Source: Shinisaurus crocodilurus (lineage: Eukaryota > Chordata > Lepidosauria > Squamata > Shinisauridae). Taken from it: DNA of 64,000 nt. Numbering within the stretch: the first letter of the stretch is position 1; each line of letters begins with the position of its first letter. The DNA is taken from NCBI GenBank assembly GCA_021292165.1, contig JAHFWL010000271.1, positions 62,001 to 126,000 on the forward strand. The letters run 5' to 3'. The notes below the pieces were generated by a model. It worked only from the letters and a program-made list of their open reading frames with translations, searched no databases and was not told where the DNA came from. Below are positions 35,497 through 46,796 of this stretch, in pieces. The position numbers and the translations under genes were made by a program.

Positions 35497-35651
35497 CAGG
35501 GCCGGTGCAAGGCAGTTTGGTGCCCTAGGCAAGATCAGATATTTAGTCCCCCCTCCTTCCCACTTGAGCCCTCCCTCCCTATTTCTGGCGCCCCCTTTAG
35601 CCCTGTGCCCTAGGCAGCTGCCTAGTTGGCCTAATGGTAGCACCGGCCCTG
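35497..35651. mobile_element. 155-bp hAT MITE, short relative of the 17178 element
   Basis: The ends CAGGGCCGGTGC...GCACCGGCCCTG are flanked by an exact 8-bp duplication GCACTGTC (35489-35496 and 35652-35659). Its reverse complement matches both outer parts of 17178-18577 with the central 1.24 kb missing. Confidence 0.93.
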
Positions 35652-36957
35652 GCACTGTCCGTATATGTATTTATTGAAGATACATTTGCGTTTGTTAAAT
35701 GTATCTATTAAGCAATATCATAACAATATTAATTTGTATTTATTATGATATAAACATATAAAGCCTTAGTTGATCTCAAGAGGGAGGGAAGTTCATACAA
35801 GGAGGATCATCTTCTTAGGTACACAGAGGCCAGTTTATTTAGGACTTTAAAGTTCAACAGAAGCTCCTAGAAGCGCTAGAACCCCGGCCCCAGAAGCTAA
35901 AAAGTCACTAGCATAATTGCTCCAACACAAGTCACATGGGGCAGTATCCAATGCTGCCCGCGCGCCAGCAGGACCCACCACTAGTGCATCAGGAAGCTAG
36001 CGCTTCATAAGGCAAGTGGAAAGAGCAGAAACACTCATTTCCGGAACAGGGCAGGTCAGCACAGTTCACAGAAGGGAGCTCTGCTGACCTGTCCCATAGG
36101 TCCTGCAAGCACAACGGAACTAGCAGAAGCACAGTGGCAATGCTGGATACCGCCCATGTGTTCCTAATGGCTTACCACCAACAAGACTCAAATTGCCACA
36201 ATTTACACCAGCTAAAGCAGTTGAAGAGCTGCCCAATATAGCTGTGTATACCAGCAGTGTTCAGATCCAGGTCCCCCCTCTTCCCCTAAACTACAAATAT
36301 GACCCACTTCAGGTTTGTTTGTTTTAACCATCAAATATGCCTATTTTTTTACCCTCTTTAGGGTGATCAGATTGAAAGGAGGTCAGAATCCTGGCTTATC
36401 ATTCTGTGTGAACATGGCCAATGGAAACCTATTATTTCCTGGTTTGTTTATCTGCTCTTGCAAAAGGAAGAGTAAGGATGCATGTACCAGCATGCTGCCT
36501 GTTCATATCATGGTTTATTAAGCCAGGATTCCTAACTTAGCGTGACGTCCAAACACGGCTATATTAAGACTAGCCTGGAAACTGCCTAGGTTTGAAAAAG
36601 CCCCAGTTAATATTTACCAACCCTCCTGGGTGTGTGGAGTGACATGGTGCTGGGAGAGGTGGGGAGCTACAGCTATTTCTCAGGGGAGGCTGGTGACTCC
36701 TATTTTGGTGGGGCTCCTTTTGCACTGCAGGTTTTATTTGGAGCTTCATAGGAGCTATCCATGGTGCTGAGCTCCACCCCCAAAATAGATTTACTACCAC
36801 GGAGCACCATGGATAGTTCCCATGAAGCTCCAAATAAAAGCTGCAAAACCTGCAATGGAAAAGGAGCCCCACCAAAATAGGAGTCACCAGCCTCCCCTGC
36901 TGCTTCTTCCATAGCAATAACATCACCTCTCCCAAAGTAAAGATTGCTCAAGTACAT

Positions 36958-37130
36958 AGATTCATAGGATCATAGAGTTGGAAGGAGCCTACAAGGCCAT
37001 CGAGTCCAGCCCCCTGCTCAATGCAGGAAACTAGAGGAGGGGTCTCCCATCCAAGTAATACATCCAAATAATAACCAGGCCTGACCCTGTTTAGCTTTCT
37101 ATGCTCAGACAAGCTGAGCCAGCGTGAGCC
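36958..37130 (-). mobile_element. 5S rRNA-like / CR1-tail chimeric SINE, copy B
   Basis: Same architecture as the 18598 copy, with a clearer octamer-like tail (ttcataggatcatagagttgg). The 5S-like part includes CCATCCAAGTAATA and ACCAGGCCTGACCC on +. It carries a small internal duplication, 'aagtaatacatccaaataataa'. Confidence 0.78.
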
Positions 37131-37530
37131 ACAGGCCTGTATGTCAGTGCATTTAGAACTGGGGACTGAATTTACAGTTCCGACAAAGGTAGAGCTGTAC
37201 CAAAATAAAACTGTTTCAAAGAATCACAGTGCCGAATAAAAACGAAGAAGAGGAAAAGCAATGAGAGGTTAAAAATGCAAGATCCTTTCTAAGGAGTGTG
37301 TAGCATATCCAGAGCCAAGGTTGGAGTACATGTTCCAAAAGGTCCAGCCCAGCATATTGTCTTGGGAAGTATCTATAAATAGTTGACTTTTCCTCCCAGT
37401 TTTCTGTAATATAGAAAACTTGTTCTTTTCCAAAGTGTAGGCGGATGACAGATATTTAAATCTGGAAATGAATGAAAATTATATTTTTCAACTGACTGAG
37501 TGAACCTGGAAAGTTCCCTTGATTGTCTTA

Positions 37531-37620
37531 GGCTGCAATCCTAAACACACTGGACTGGGAGTAAGGCCCATTGAATTAAATGGGACTTACTTCTGAATAA
37601 ATCTGTATAGAACTGCACAA
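37531..37620. repeat. Short palindromic interspersed repeat ('gggagtaag' family)
   Basis: It contains 'gcaatcctaaacacac', 'gggagtaaggcccattgaa' and 'gggacttacttctga', read partly as an inverted repeat. Similar pieces occur near 3293, 5815, 16290, 45275 and 58505. Confidence 0.5.
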
Positions 37621-37815
37621 TTAGTTTTGCAAGCCTAACCTCATATACTCAGTATCCACTTTCAGATAGGTAGAACAAGCTGTAGAAAGGAATGAAATGC
37701 AGTTAATTAGTCAATATACATAAAACAGAGTTAACTGAGCTCAGACGTTGGGTTTCCTTGATGCTATGGATTCTCCAGCTGACAAGTATCTGAGCACCAG
37801 GAAAATGACAAGAAA

Positions 37816-37974
37816 TTCATAGATTCCATAGATCATAGAGTTGGAAGGAGTCTACAAGGCTATCGAGTCCAACCCCCGCTCAATGCAGGAAACTAGAGGA
37901 GGGGTCTCCCATCCAAGTAATAACCAGGCTTGACCCTGCTTAGCTTTCCACACTCAGACAAGCTGAGCCAGCGT
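37816..37974 (-). mobile_element. 5S rRNA-like / CR1-tail chimeric SINE, copy C
   Basis: Tail 'atagatcatagagttggaagg', then the CR1-like end and the 5S-like block, ending at the same GAGCCAGCGT point as the other copies. Three copies with the same ends support a defined SINE unit. Confidence 0.78.
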
Positions 37975-38893
37975 ATTCAAAGGCAGTAATTTCCATTCTC
38001 CATGTTATAATCAGAAACTGTCACAAGAAAACACTAGCCAATAAGGAATCAGGAAACGCAAGCAATTCATTTAATTAACTGTGGGGATTCACCAGCATTT
38101 TTGACTGACTATACTCAGGCCATGACTTCAGAAGGAGGAGGCATGGTAAAATGATAGCATGTAGCCTTGGCCTAGGACAATGGCAGCAACAGGACCACCA
38201 AGTGTAACTATAACAATACGTTAGTGGACCTGATTTTCTTTCTGTGCCCAGTACCACAGAAGAGCGGCCTACACTACCTCAGTTCCCTTGGCACAGCAGA
38301 CACAGTCCATAGTAGTGGAATCTGGAAGCAGCTGTGACATCTGCACATCACAGAGAGGGGCGGGGGAGAGAAAGAGAATGAACAGTACCAGTCTACATCC
38401 TGCTCTGAAAGAGGAACAGCTTGATACATCCTCCCCCCAACCTGGTGCCCTCCAGATGTGTTGCTCTACAACTCCCATCTTCCCCAGCCAGCATGATGGG
38501 AGTTGCTGGTCCAACACATCTGGAAGGCAGCAGGTTGGGGAAGGTTGCATTCATGTTTCCATGATTCTATCAGTGCACTGCTGATACGACATAGATCTCT
38601 GCAAGACTGTAAATAATGAGATGTAAATAATGAGAGCCTTTGGGTAGATTAAACATGGCAGGTGAGTAGTGGAGTGGAAAGGGGAGAATGTAGTTGTGAA
38701 ATATTAAAGAAGACCTTGAAATCACATGACAATCTGAGCTGGAGTGAGCAAACTAAGAGACACAGTCGAGCAGTGAGTCTGGTTGGGCTATTCATTTTTT
38801 TACAAATGGCTACCACTTAGAATACTGTAAGAAAGAAATCTTCCCCCAATGCCCACTATTTAAAAAGCCATGATTTTTAGTTAAGAGATTTAT

Positions 38894-39029
38894 GGCACAA
38901 TCCTATGCGTGTTTAGACTTTCAAAGGTCCTGCAGCTCCCCAGCATTCCCCAGCCAGCCATGCTGGTTGGGGAACGCTGAGAGTTGTAGGACTTTTTTTT
39001 CCTGCCTAAATACGCATAAGACTGGACCC
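38894..39029. mobile_element. Palindromic MITE, GGGCACAATCC family
   Basis: A diverged copy with arms around 'ccccagcattccccagccagc' and its inverse. The right terminus reads GACTGGACCC. Confidence 0.6.
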
Positions 39030-40020
39030 TTACTTACTTGCTGCATTTCTATACTACCCGATTGCAGAAGCTCTCCGGGCAGTTCATAAAACAAAGGTTG
39101 AAAACCTAAAATACATAAATATAATAAAACTGTGTAAAATCTAAAACAAATTAAAACAGCCACAGAATAAAACGAAACTAAAACCAACCTCAGAAGGCAG
39201 CAGCAGTGCCAGGAGTTAAAAATAAGTTGGTGCATTTTAGAACGAAAATACTAGAGAGCCTGGAAAAATAATTTTTAAAAAGTATCAGAGTACTTGGATT
39301 TAAGAATATCCACACCTATACTTGTAGATCAGACTAAAAGCTGAGATAGCCTGTAAGACTAGCTCCATCACATCCTTAATGTTTCCATCAGTCAGCAGAT
39401 TTGGCCAGTCTATAAAAGGAAGAGTCAAGTCACAACGGGAGGCAAAAACTTTGGGACTGGGCATTTCATCTGTAATTATTTAACCAATTTAGGTTTGGAA
39501 TAACTGTCTTGAGCATCTGTAAAGAGTCAGTTCTAAGAGGAGATTTCATCATTGCCTTTATACCTTGTATGGGCAAGGAGGCTCTCAAAACGCAGCACTG
39601 TAAACTTGTCAGAGCTAATTAGAGCAGAAGGGAAACCAAGGCAGCTGTCCAGGTTTATTGCGCAAAAAGCCATCACTAGCCTTTCACTGTTTGCAATCCT
39701 TACTTCCGACAGAGATCCTTCCCCTACAGCATGCCCATGATTAACAAAGGCATATGTTTTATAGAAAGAACGGAATGGAATGGAAAAGGCAACAACTTTC
39801 AACAAGGTAATTTCTTCAAATGCATCAAAGTAAATACTGCACATCTTGTAGGAAATCCCAGCGTGGATTAATCAATCATCCCGCCAGTTCAAATGCCTTG
39901 TGCCAGACAGAGAGAATAACAAAACAAAATGCTACTAATAGATAGCCTTTTAAAGTATCCTGACTTCCTTCAGTAAACAAAATAATTCCCTTGCTATACC
40001 AAACCAAGATCTATCTGTTC

Positions 40021-40601
40021 CAGGGGTATGCAACCATTTTGGGCCCATGGGCACATTTGGTAATTTGAGAAACTGTTATGAGCGCCACCACAAAATGGTT
40101 GCCATGGGAGGTGTGGCTAGTCACAAAGGACAGGGAACCTGCCTAAACAACTGTGTACAAGGCAGAGGTGGGGTCTGAGTCCCAACAAGCAAGACAACTC
40201 ATTTGAACCCACAGTTTTTAGTGCCAACAGAAACTTATTTCACACAAGACAAGCTCTTTTTCTCTCTGCCAGCCAACTCATGGCCCCATCTCTTTTACAC
40301 TCTCACACTGAATCACCACCCATAGATGCACTCTCTCTGTCTTACACACACACACACACACACACACACCTGTATTCTCTCACACACACATTTTCATTTC
40401 ATAAGTATGCCTCTGAGCTCCATCATGTAGCCCAGAGGCATTCATGGGAAATTAAGATGGCAGCACCTGGAGCTTTGCTTTGCTTTGAAGTGATCACAGC
40501 TGCCAGGAAGAAAATGTGTTAAAAACATGTTTTGAATGGGAGGAGCACCTTAGCGGGTGCCAAGAAAAGTATCTGCGGGCACCATGTTGCCTATGCCTGG
40601 A
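40021..40601. mobile_element. Probable hAT element, about 0.58 kb
   Basis: The ends CAGGGGTATGCAACC... and ...GTTGCCTATGCCTG are inverted. Flanks ATCTGTTC (left) and TTCTGTTC (right) match at 7 of 8 if the right end is placed at 40601. The interior holds a (CA)n run and no coding frame. Confidence 0.55.
40343..40370. repeat. (AC)n microsatellite
   Basis: Dinucleotide run inside the hAT-like element at 40021. Confidence 0.9.
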
Positions 40602-40774
40602 TTCTGTTCCAACTTTCTGTTATCAACAGCAGCCAAACAGCTGTCCCTGGCCATTCACAAGCAGAGCATGAAGGGTAAACAACTGTCTCGGTTTCTGTCC
40701 AGCGGTAATACATCGCCTCTGAACATGGAGGGTCCATCTGGTAATCCCATCTTATGATAGTGTGCTTATCCCCT

Positions 40775-41070
40775 TGGCTGTAATACCAATTATATTGGCT
40801 ACCAGTAGGCTTCTGGGCCCAATTCAAGGTGGCGGTCTTGCCCAAAGTGCTGATCTTGGGACTGCAGAACCAAAGGGCAGCACACTCTGGCCTCATTCAT
40901 CAGCCAGAGGACCAAGGGTCTCTGGGAGGCTGCACCTGCTACTTCCAAGAGTAAACATCATGGCAAAGTGGAGCTCAACTGGGCCCCATCCATCGGCCAA
41001 AGGAGGAGCATCTGCAGGGAGCTTGCTGTGCACTCATTTAGGGTCTCCAAGTGCCACAAGCCATGCAGCA
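40775..41070 (+). pseudogene. L2-type LINE C-terminal fragment
   Basis: The + strand reads YWLPVGFWAQFKVAVLPKVL, equivalent to the conserved LHWLPV.FR..FK.L stretch at the end of L2 reverse transcriptase proteins, followed by degraded sequence. It is a fragment only. Confidence 0.55.
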
Positions 41071-41545
41071 AGTGAACCAATCCTTATGCTGATCCCCACT
41101 AGTGAAAATATCAGGAAATGGAAAGAATGGGGTCAGTGCAGGTGGAATGTGGTCCAAGAGCCTACGAAAACCCATAACACCTTCTATTTTGTAGATATCA
41201 CAGGGACACCTAGTTTAGTACCAAGTTGCCATCCTGTCACTATAGGGTGCTCTATCTTGCATAAACATGCCCTATCAGCTTGACTTTGAAAACAGGACTT
41301 ACATTCCTGAGGCTTGTGGCAATCCTACTGCAATCTTTTATATAATAAAGTTATCAACTGGAAGCAGTTCTATAGACAACCTGTCTCTTCTACAAGTGGC
41401 TCTAAACAACCTGTTACCAGCAAATTATCTCAGCTCATTGCTCTCACTTGTGTCTCACTCCTGCTCCTGAAAGGCTTTGCACCTCCAAACAGTTGTCCCA
41501 TCCAGCTAAACAATGATCACCAAATATTCAGCTCACCCATAACAT

Positions 41546-41906
41546 CAGGGGTGTTGAACCTCTTTCAGCTCAAGGGCCGAATTCAATTTCAGAGAAGTCG
41601 GGGGGGGGGGGCACATGCCAGTGCTAGGCAAAAGGGGTCAGGGTCAGAAATACCAAAAATACAGTATATTTTAGCTTAAAGCTCTTACTGCCAGTAACTA
41701 AGCCTTAGGAGAAGCAGTTCAAACTTTTAGAAGGGGAGTAGGATGGGCAAAAGCTAGGAAACCACCACCAAATGATCAGTGGTCAGGGGAAAGGGGTGTG
41801 GCCAGGAAATGGGGGGCATGTCTATCTGGGGAACCCCAGGAGGCTGATTGGGACCTAGGAGGACTAGATTTGGCTGTAGCTCTGGCTCTGAGGTTCCCCA
41901 CCTCTG
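41546..41906. mobile_element. Short hAT element, 361 bp
   Basis: The ends CAGGGGTGTTGAACCTC...GAGGTTCCCCACCTCTG are flanked by CATAACAT (41538-41545) and CATCACAT (41907-41914), 7 of 8 matching. The interior resembles 1353-1724 in the reverse orientation. Confidence 0.82.
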
Positions 41907-41916
41907 CATCACATCA

Positions 41917-42262
41917 TAAGAGCATAAGAAGAGCCATACTGGATCAGACTAAGGGTCCATCTAGTCCAGCATTCTGTTCACACAATGGCCAGCCAGCTGC
42001 CCACGGGATCCACAAACAGGGCACAAGTGCAACAGCACTTTCTCGCCCATGTCTCCCAACAAGTGGTGCACATAGACATACTGCCTCTGATCCTGAAGGT
42101 AGCATAGAGCCATCAGGACTAGTAGCCATTGATAGCCTTCTCCTCCATGAATTTGTCCAATCCCTTTTAAAGCTGTCCAAATTGGTGGCCATCACTGCAT
42201 CTTGTGGAAGTGAATTCCATAGTTTAACTATGCTCTGACTGGACATCACTGATTGGACAATG
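41917..42262 (-). mobile_element. LINE-like repeat, longest copy of the 'ggatcagac' family
   Basis: The - strand reads IVKLWNSLPQDAVMATNLDS, like the end of a CR1/L2-class RT protein. The non-coding part reads 'agactaagggtccatctag'. It is the reference copy for the fragments elsewhere in the window. Confidence 0.6.
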
Positions 42263-42524
42263 ATTGCAACCATTTCCTAGGAAGATGATGCTTACAGTTG
42301 CCAGCTTCCCCTACCCGCCACCCCCTTTCACAATTGCATTTCAGTCAGGAATGCAAAAGCTGTAGCTTCTACCACCACAGCGATACCGTAATAGGGAAAA
42401 GCTACATCTATCACATTTCTGCTACTTATTTCTGCTTTTAAAGACATAGAAGGCCTATCAGGAAAAGGAGAGAAGATGCAAAGCTTAATGACACCAATAG
42501 AGGGGATACAACACGGTTGCTGAG

Positions 42525-42959
42525 CAGAGGCAGTGTTAGGGGGAGGCCCACCAGGGCTGGAGCCCCAAATCCTTCACTTGGAGCCCCAAATCTCTGGGAG
42601 GCCATCTGCCCCAACACCCTGCTGTCCATGGGCACTTGCTGAAATAAAGGGATAGGGGCCTTGATGAGCTCTGTTGCAGCTGATCCACCAGGACTAGGTG
42701 GCTTTTTGCCCACATATCTTTGCCTCCTGCTGCCCCTCCCTTGAATCTTTCTGCCTGAGGTTTTTTTCCCTGATATCAAATGCCCCCCTCTCCATACACC
42801 CTTTTTTACAAATAGGGGTGTCCTTAGGAGACAGGGTCCTTTACAGACACACACACACAGATTTTAGAGCACATGTAAATTAGCATATGCAAATTTGTGC
42901 ATTTGTTTTGTCCTGTAGGCCTGAGCCCTGGATCTTTTCGGTACCTAGCACCGCCCCTG
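42525..42959. mobile_element. Probable hAT element, 435 bp
   Basis: The ends CAGAGGCAGTGTTAGG...CCTAGCACCGCCCCTG are inverted with transition differences. The flanks TTGCTGAG (42517-42524) and TTGCCCAG (42960-42967) match at 6 of 8. No transposase is seen. A C-rich interior holds a long but unrecognised minus-strand frame. Confidence 0.65.
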
Positions 42960-44597
42960 TTGCCCAGGGATCTATATTCGATTACAGTAGTGGGGCCTCC
43001 AACACCAACTGAATGTTCATGAACATTCTATCTGCTCAGGGAACAAATCAGGTCACCTTTTGTTAGAAAAGAGAAAGTTGTCAGTTTGGCTAGAAATAAA
43101 ATCTCATATGGTATTACGGACAGGAGTAGTGAATGGAAAGAGATCCCAAGAGGTACAGAAGCTAAGGGGCAAGGTAGCTGAAGGACAATGGATTTTACCA
43201 GAGGGAACTAGAGGGGAAGCAGTTAATGAGGGGAATGGATTCAGAATTTCAAATGCTAAATTCAGCCAACTGGCCAATTCTTTGGTTGCAGGCTTCCAAT
43301 TCTTATTTTAAACTGTATATTCCTGGGTCTTTATTGAATAGATGTGCTGTTCTTTATAGACACATGGATAAAGAGAACCAAGAAATACAGTACAAACTGC
43401 TAAGGCATCATAGAAACTTTACTTCAACCAGTGCAATTTTTAGGCTTTAAAAAAAGAAGAAAAGACAGTGTTGACCGTTTAACTTAGCAAATAATGTTTG
43501 TTTTCCCACAGCCAAGTATACAACATTATGATTAAGAAAGAAAGGAGCCAATATTTTTTCTTGGTTAACGCAAGAGCTCAAAACAGGAGGGTGTGTTTAT
43601 CTTGTTTAATGTTTTTTCTCTCCTCTGACCTCTAAAAGGCTTTAAGTAAATTTTGTGGTAAAGCAAAGAACATGAGCAGCTAGGGAGTCTCAGACGGTTA
43701 TAGTGTCTGAATACACGCTTTGTGGGATTGGCAACGTTGTTGTGATTAAGGATTGGCTAGTGGCTCAGGCTTATAAACTTTTATTTCCCTTCCAAGAGAC
43801 CTGCAACATGGTGATGAATGTAAGCCACTCTTGTGCAACTGATTTTACTCATTTATGCTTACACATTGTAGTAACCATTTATGTATAGTTTTATTTTGGT
43901 GTACAGTTATATGCCCCTTTTCTCTGATGACCAATAAACAAATGACATATTCATGTAGTGTTTGGGGGATGTTGGACATACTGAAGGGGAAGAAGGTTTC
44001 AAGCAGATACATAACAATAATCTCACTCCGAAACCCACCCTGTCTATTCCAGGGGGACTTGGGAGAAGAAGTAGGGGGACAATCTGGCTGTTTCAAAGCA
44101 ACCATTAATACAGATTCCAAATGCTCCAGCATGTAATTTGGAAAGACAGCATTTCAATAGTTGTTCAGCATCCACCCAAGGGTTCCAGATTTCCCAGATT
44201 TCTGGCACCTCCCCATATTACATAAGGGCACCACTATCCCAAGTGAGACATCATGAGCCTCTTAGGATATAAATGCAGGATTTAAGGCATGGCCAAACTG
44301 GACATGATGGGGGAAATCACGTATGTTGTTCCTATGTCTGCGCTATTCATGTACAAGGCTTTTACATCAAAAGAGAAGCTGAACACTGTCTCCCCATTCT
44401 CTCATCTCAAAGCACCCCCCATGCTTCAAGCACTTTTCTTCTCAGATCAGCCCACTTCTGGGACTGGAGTCAGGTTGGGAAGGAAGTACTTGAAGTGATA
44501 GAGCATGAGAAGATAACATGGGGGAAGATTCAAGTCCCATCACCAGCACATCTCTTTTGATGTTAAAAGCAGGTAACCCAGACTCCACCTTATAGAT

Positions 44598-44732
44598 CAG
44601 GGCTGGGCAAAGTTGTGGCCCTCCGGATGTTTTGGCCTACAACTCCCATCAGCCCTTGCCAGCAGAGCCAATGGTGAGGGGTCAGGGGAACTGTAGGCCA
44701 AATCATCTGCAGAGCCACAAGTTGCCCACCTA
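44598..44732. mobile_element. hAT MITE, 135 bp
   Basis: Inverted arms around 'gatgttttggcctacaactc', flanked by an exact 8-bp duplication TTATAGAT (44590-44597 and 44733-44740). Confidence 0.85.
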
Positions 44733-44990
44733 TTATAGATGAACTAGGGAAGACCATGGCCAGTGTCAGCACCCAGGATCTATGGACAGCTGCTGGGGCC
44801 CCAGCACCCTGACAGGACCCACAGGAGATGCCTGCCCCAGAGCCACCCTTTAAAACAACCCCATGTATACACAACTTTATGGAAATGGTACTGCACTTTC
44901 CACAAAAGTTACTGGGAATCCCTCACTGGTAGGGCAGGGCGATGTGTGCATACGTTTGTATGGAAAGACGTCCTGCTGGATTTGATAGAA

Positions 44991-45126
44991 CAGGGCTCTC
45001 CAACCTTGGGTCCCCAGATGTTGCTGGACTACAGCTCCCAGAATGCCTTGCCATAAGCCATGCTGGCTGGGTATGCTGGGAGCTGTAGGCCAGCAACATC
45101 TGGGGACCCAAGGTTGGAGAGCCCTG
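44991..45126. mobile_element. Palindromic hAT MITE, 136 bp
   Basis: The ends CAGGGCTCTCCAACCTTGGG and its inverse surround arms with GGACTACAGCTCCCAGAATG. The flanks TGATAGAA and CAATAGAA match at 6 of 8. It is related to the 760 family but diverged. Confidence 0.8.
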
Positions 45127-46361
45127 CAATAGAACATACTTCCAAGTAAGGAAAGCATAAGAGCAATCCAAGAGGGGCACACATAGGTAAAGTAGGTGTT
45201 TACTAAAACATGCTATTACATGTTATGGTGAATTTTATGAATAGGCTACCAGCACCATTAAGTGAGTGACTAACCATGTCATCCGATACATGCCTACTCA
45301 GAAGTAAAGTCCACTGAGATCAAGTGTATACAGGATTACAGCCTAAAAATCCCTTCCGAGTTGCATGGCTACACTACATACTATGGAGGACCCCCCCCCC
45401 CCGTTTTTAAAAGTAGGCTAATATTAAAACAGGAGGAAATATACTTTGGGGCAATCCAAAAGTATCATTGCTACTCCTCCTATTCACGGTTCTCTTTTCC
45501 CCGTGACCGCTTCAGAACCTTTCTGCTGTACATTTTACTTCCTTCTGGAAAAAAGATCTTGCCCCTCCATCCCGAGCAGCCACTAACCTGAGATTTCTAT
45601 CAGACCATTAAGTTTCCCCTCCCTGCTCCTTGTCAGACGTGTGGGATGAGCCACTTGTGACATCTTAAAGGAAATTATTTTAAAGCAGGCCATTATAATA
45701 AGGCAAGGTGGCTCTTTAAGAATTCAATTAACTTCCAGCTTGTTTTGCCATAAATCGTCCCAGAGCACGCCCTGCCACTCTTCATTCCAGGGATAGTGTC
45801 CGGAGACTGCCCAGATGTTTCAGCCTCCGGTTCTCCTCCATGGAAAGTTTCCGCCTGGAGGCTGCTGCATTTAGACATTCTGTTCTCCTGACTCTACTTA
45901 ATCTAGAGTGCTGTCAGAACTGTCACATGAACAGTGAATCATGCCCCCTTATTGAAAGCCCTCAAGAGAAGCTCAGGGCAGGCAGCTGCACAAACCTGCA
46001 CCCAAATGGGGTCTTCCCTTCTCACAGAGGGTTTTACAACTCAACCTTTGGATAATCCCAGAGCTTGACTGACAGGACCTGTTTGTTCAATAACCGAAAT
46101 TTGTCAAAAACAAATTGGCTGTCTTTCAAACAGACGCCCTTGCCTGGGTTCCCCAACCTCACCTTTTTCTCCCTTTCTTACCACCCCCACCCCCACCCCC
46201 ACCCCCACCCCTTCCACGCAGAGAGAGATCCATTTTCTCCGCTCTAAACAAACTGGAATTATAAAAGAATGCCGCTACGAGCCTTAATAGATTTGCACAT
46301 TTCCCCTCCTCCCCGCCTTTCTTCTTTAGCATTTCCCAGGATAACATATAATCCTTTGCAC

Positions 46362-46431
46362 CTGCAAAAGCTCCACAGACTGCAGACTGCCAAGAATCGA
46401 CCACGTGTCCTTGCTTCCATGACCAGAGTTC
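46362..46431 (-). CDS. SLC25A26: SLC25A26 internal coding exon
   Basis: A 70-bp exon with a taaacacag acceptor and a CAG|gtgcaa donor. It encodes 23 codons plus one base and contains [20 protein letters not shown], closely matching the human [22 protein letters not shown] block before transmembrane helix 5. It starts in phase 0. The intron to the next exon is about 23 kb. The four exons together encode 101 uninterrupted residues. The upstream exons, with carrier repeats 1 and 2, were searched for by conserved blocks (RVPSEVV, LREIPFS) and not found, so they probably lie beyond 64 kb. Confidence 0.94.
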
Positions 46432-46760
46432 CTGTGTTTAAAGAGATAGGGGGGGGGGGGAGAGTTAGTATCTGCCCTGTTTCCAACTTGCGAGTTAGCT
46501 TTAGAGATGATGGAAACAGGAGTTTTACAGAGCTATTTTTGTGGCATTTTCAATTATATAAAAAGTAATTCCTCCACCCGCTCCCCCCACCCCCTCCAAA
46601 GGTCCTCATGTGCTCAAAAAATTAGATGGTCTGGGAAAGATAAATGGTACTGAAAGATAATAAGTGTGTATGCAGAGAGTTAAGCATGTATTCATTTCAG
46701 CCTGGAGCAATGCAATTTTGCAGATATTGCCTGGATTTTTCTTCCTCTTGGGAAGATAAA

Positions 46761-46763
46761 GCA

Positions 46764-46796
<33 letters not shown>
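46761..46796. repeat. (CA)n microsatellite
   Basis: Dinucleotide run in intronic sequence. Confidence 0.92.

Larger units (their letters stand above)
23165..46361 (-). other. SLC25A26: SLC25A26 intron of about 23 kb
   Basis: The intron lies between the exons at 46362 and 23100. It contains the nested LINE-A/CR1 block, several hAT elements, two 5S-CR1 SINEs and an L2 fragment near 40.8 kb. Nothing identifiable is seen at 32.4-33.3, 35.7-36.9, 38.0-38.4, 39.3-40.0 and 43.0-44.5 kb. No additional carrier exon was recognised. Confidence 0.6.

Noticed and set aside
40591..40896. Minus-strand frame of 101 codons near 40.7 kb
   Set aside because: It is antisense to an L2 C-terminal fragment read on +.
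41798..42238. 146-codon open frame on +
   Set aside because: It spans the end of a hAT element and a LINE-like repeat, so it is a chance frame over two repeats.
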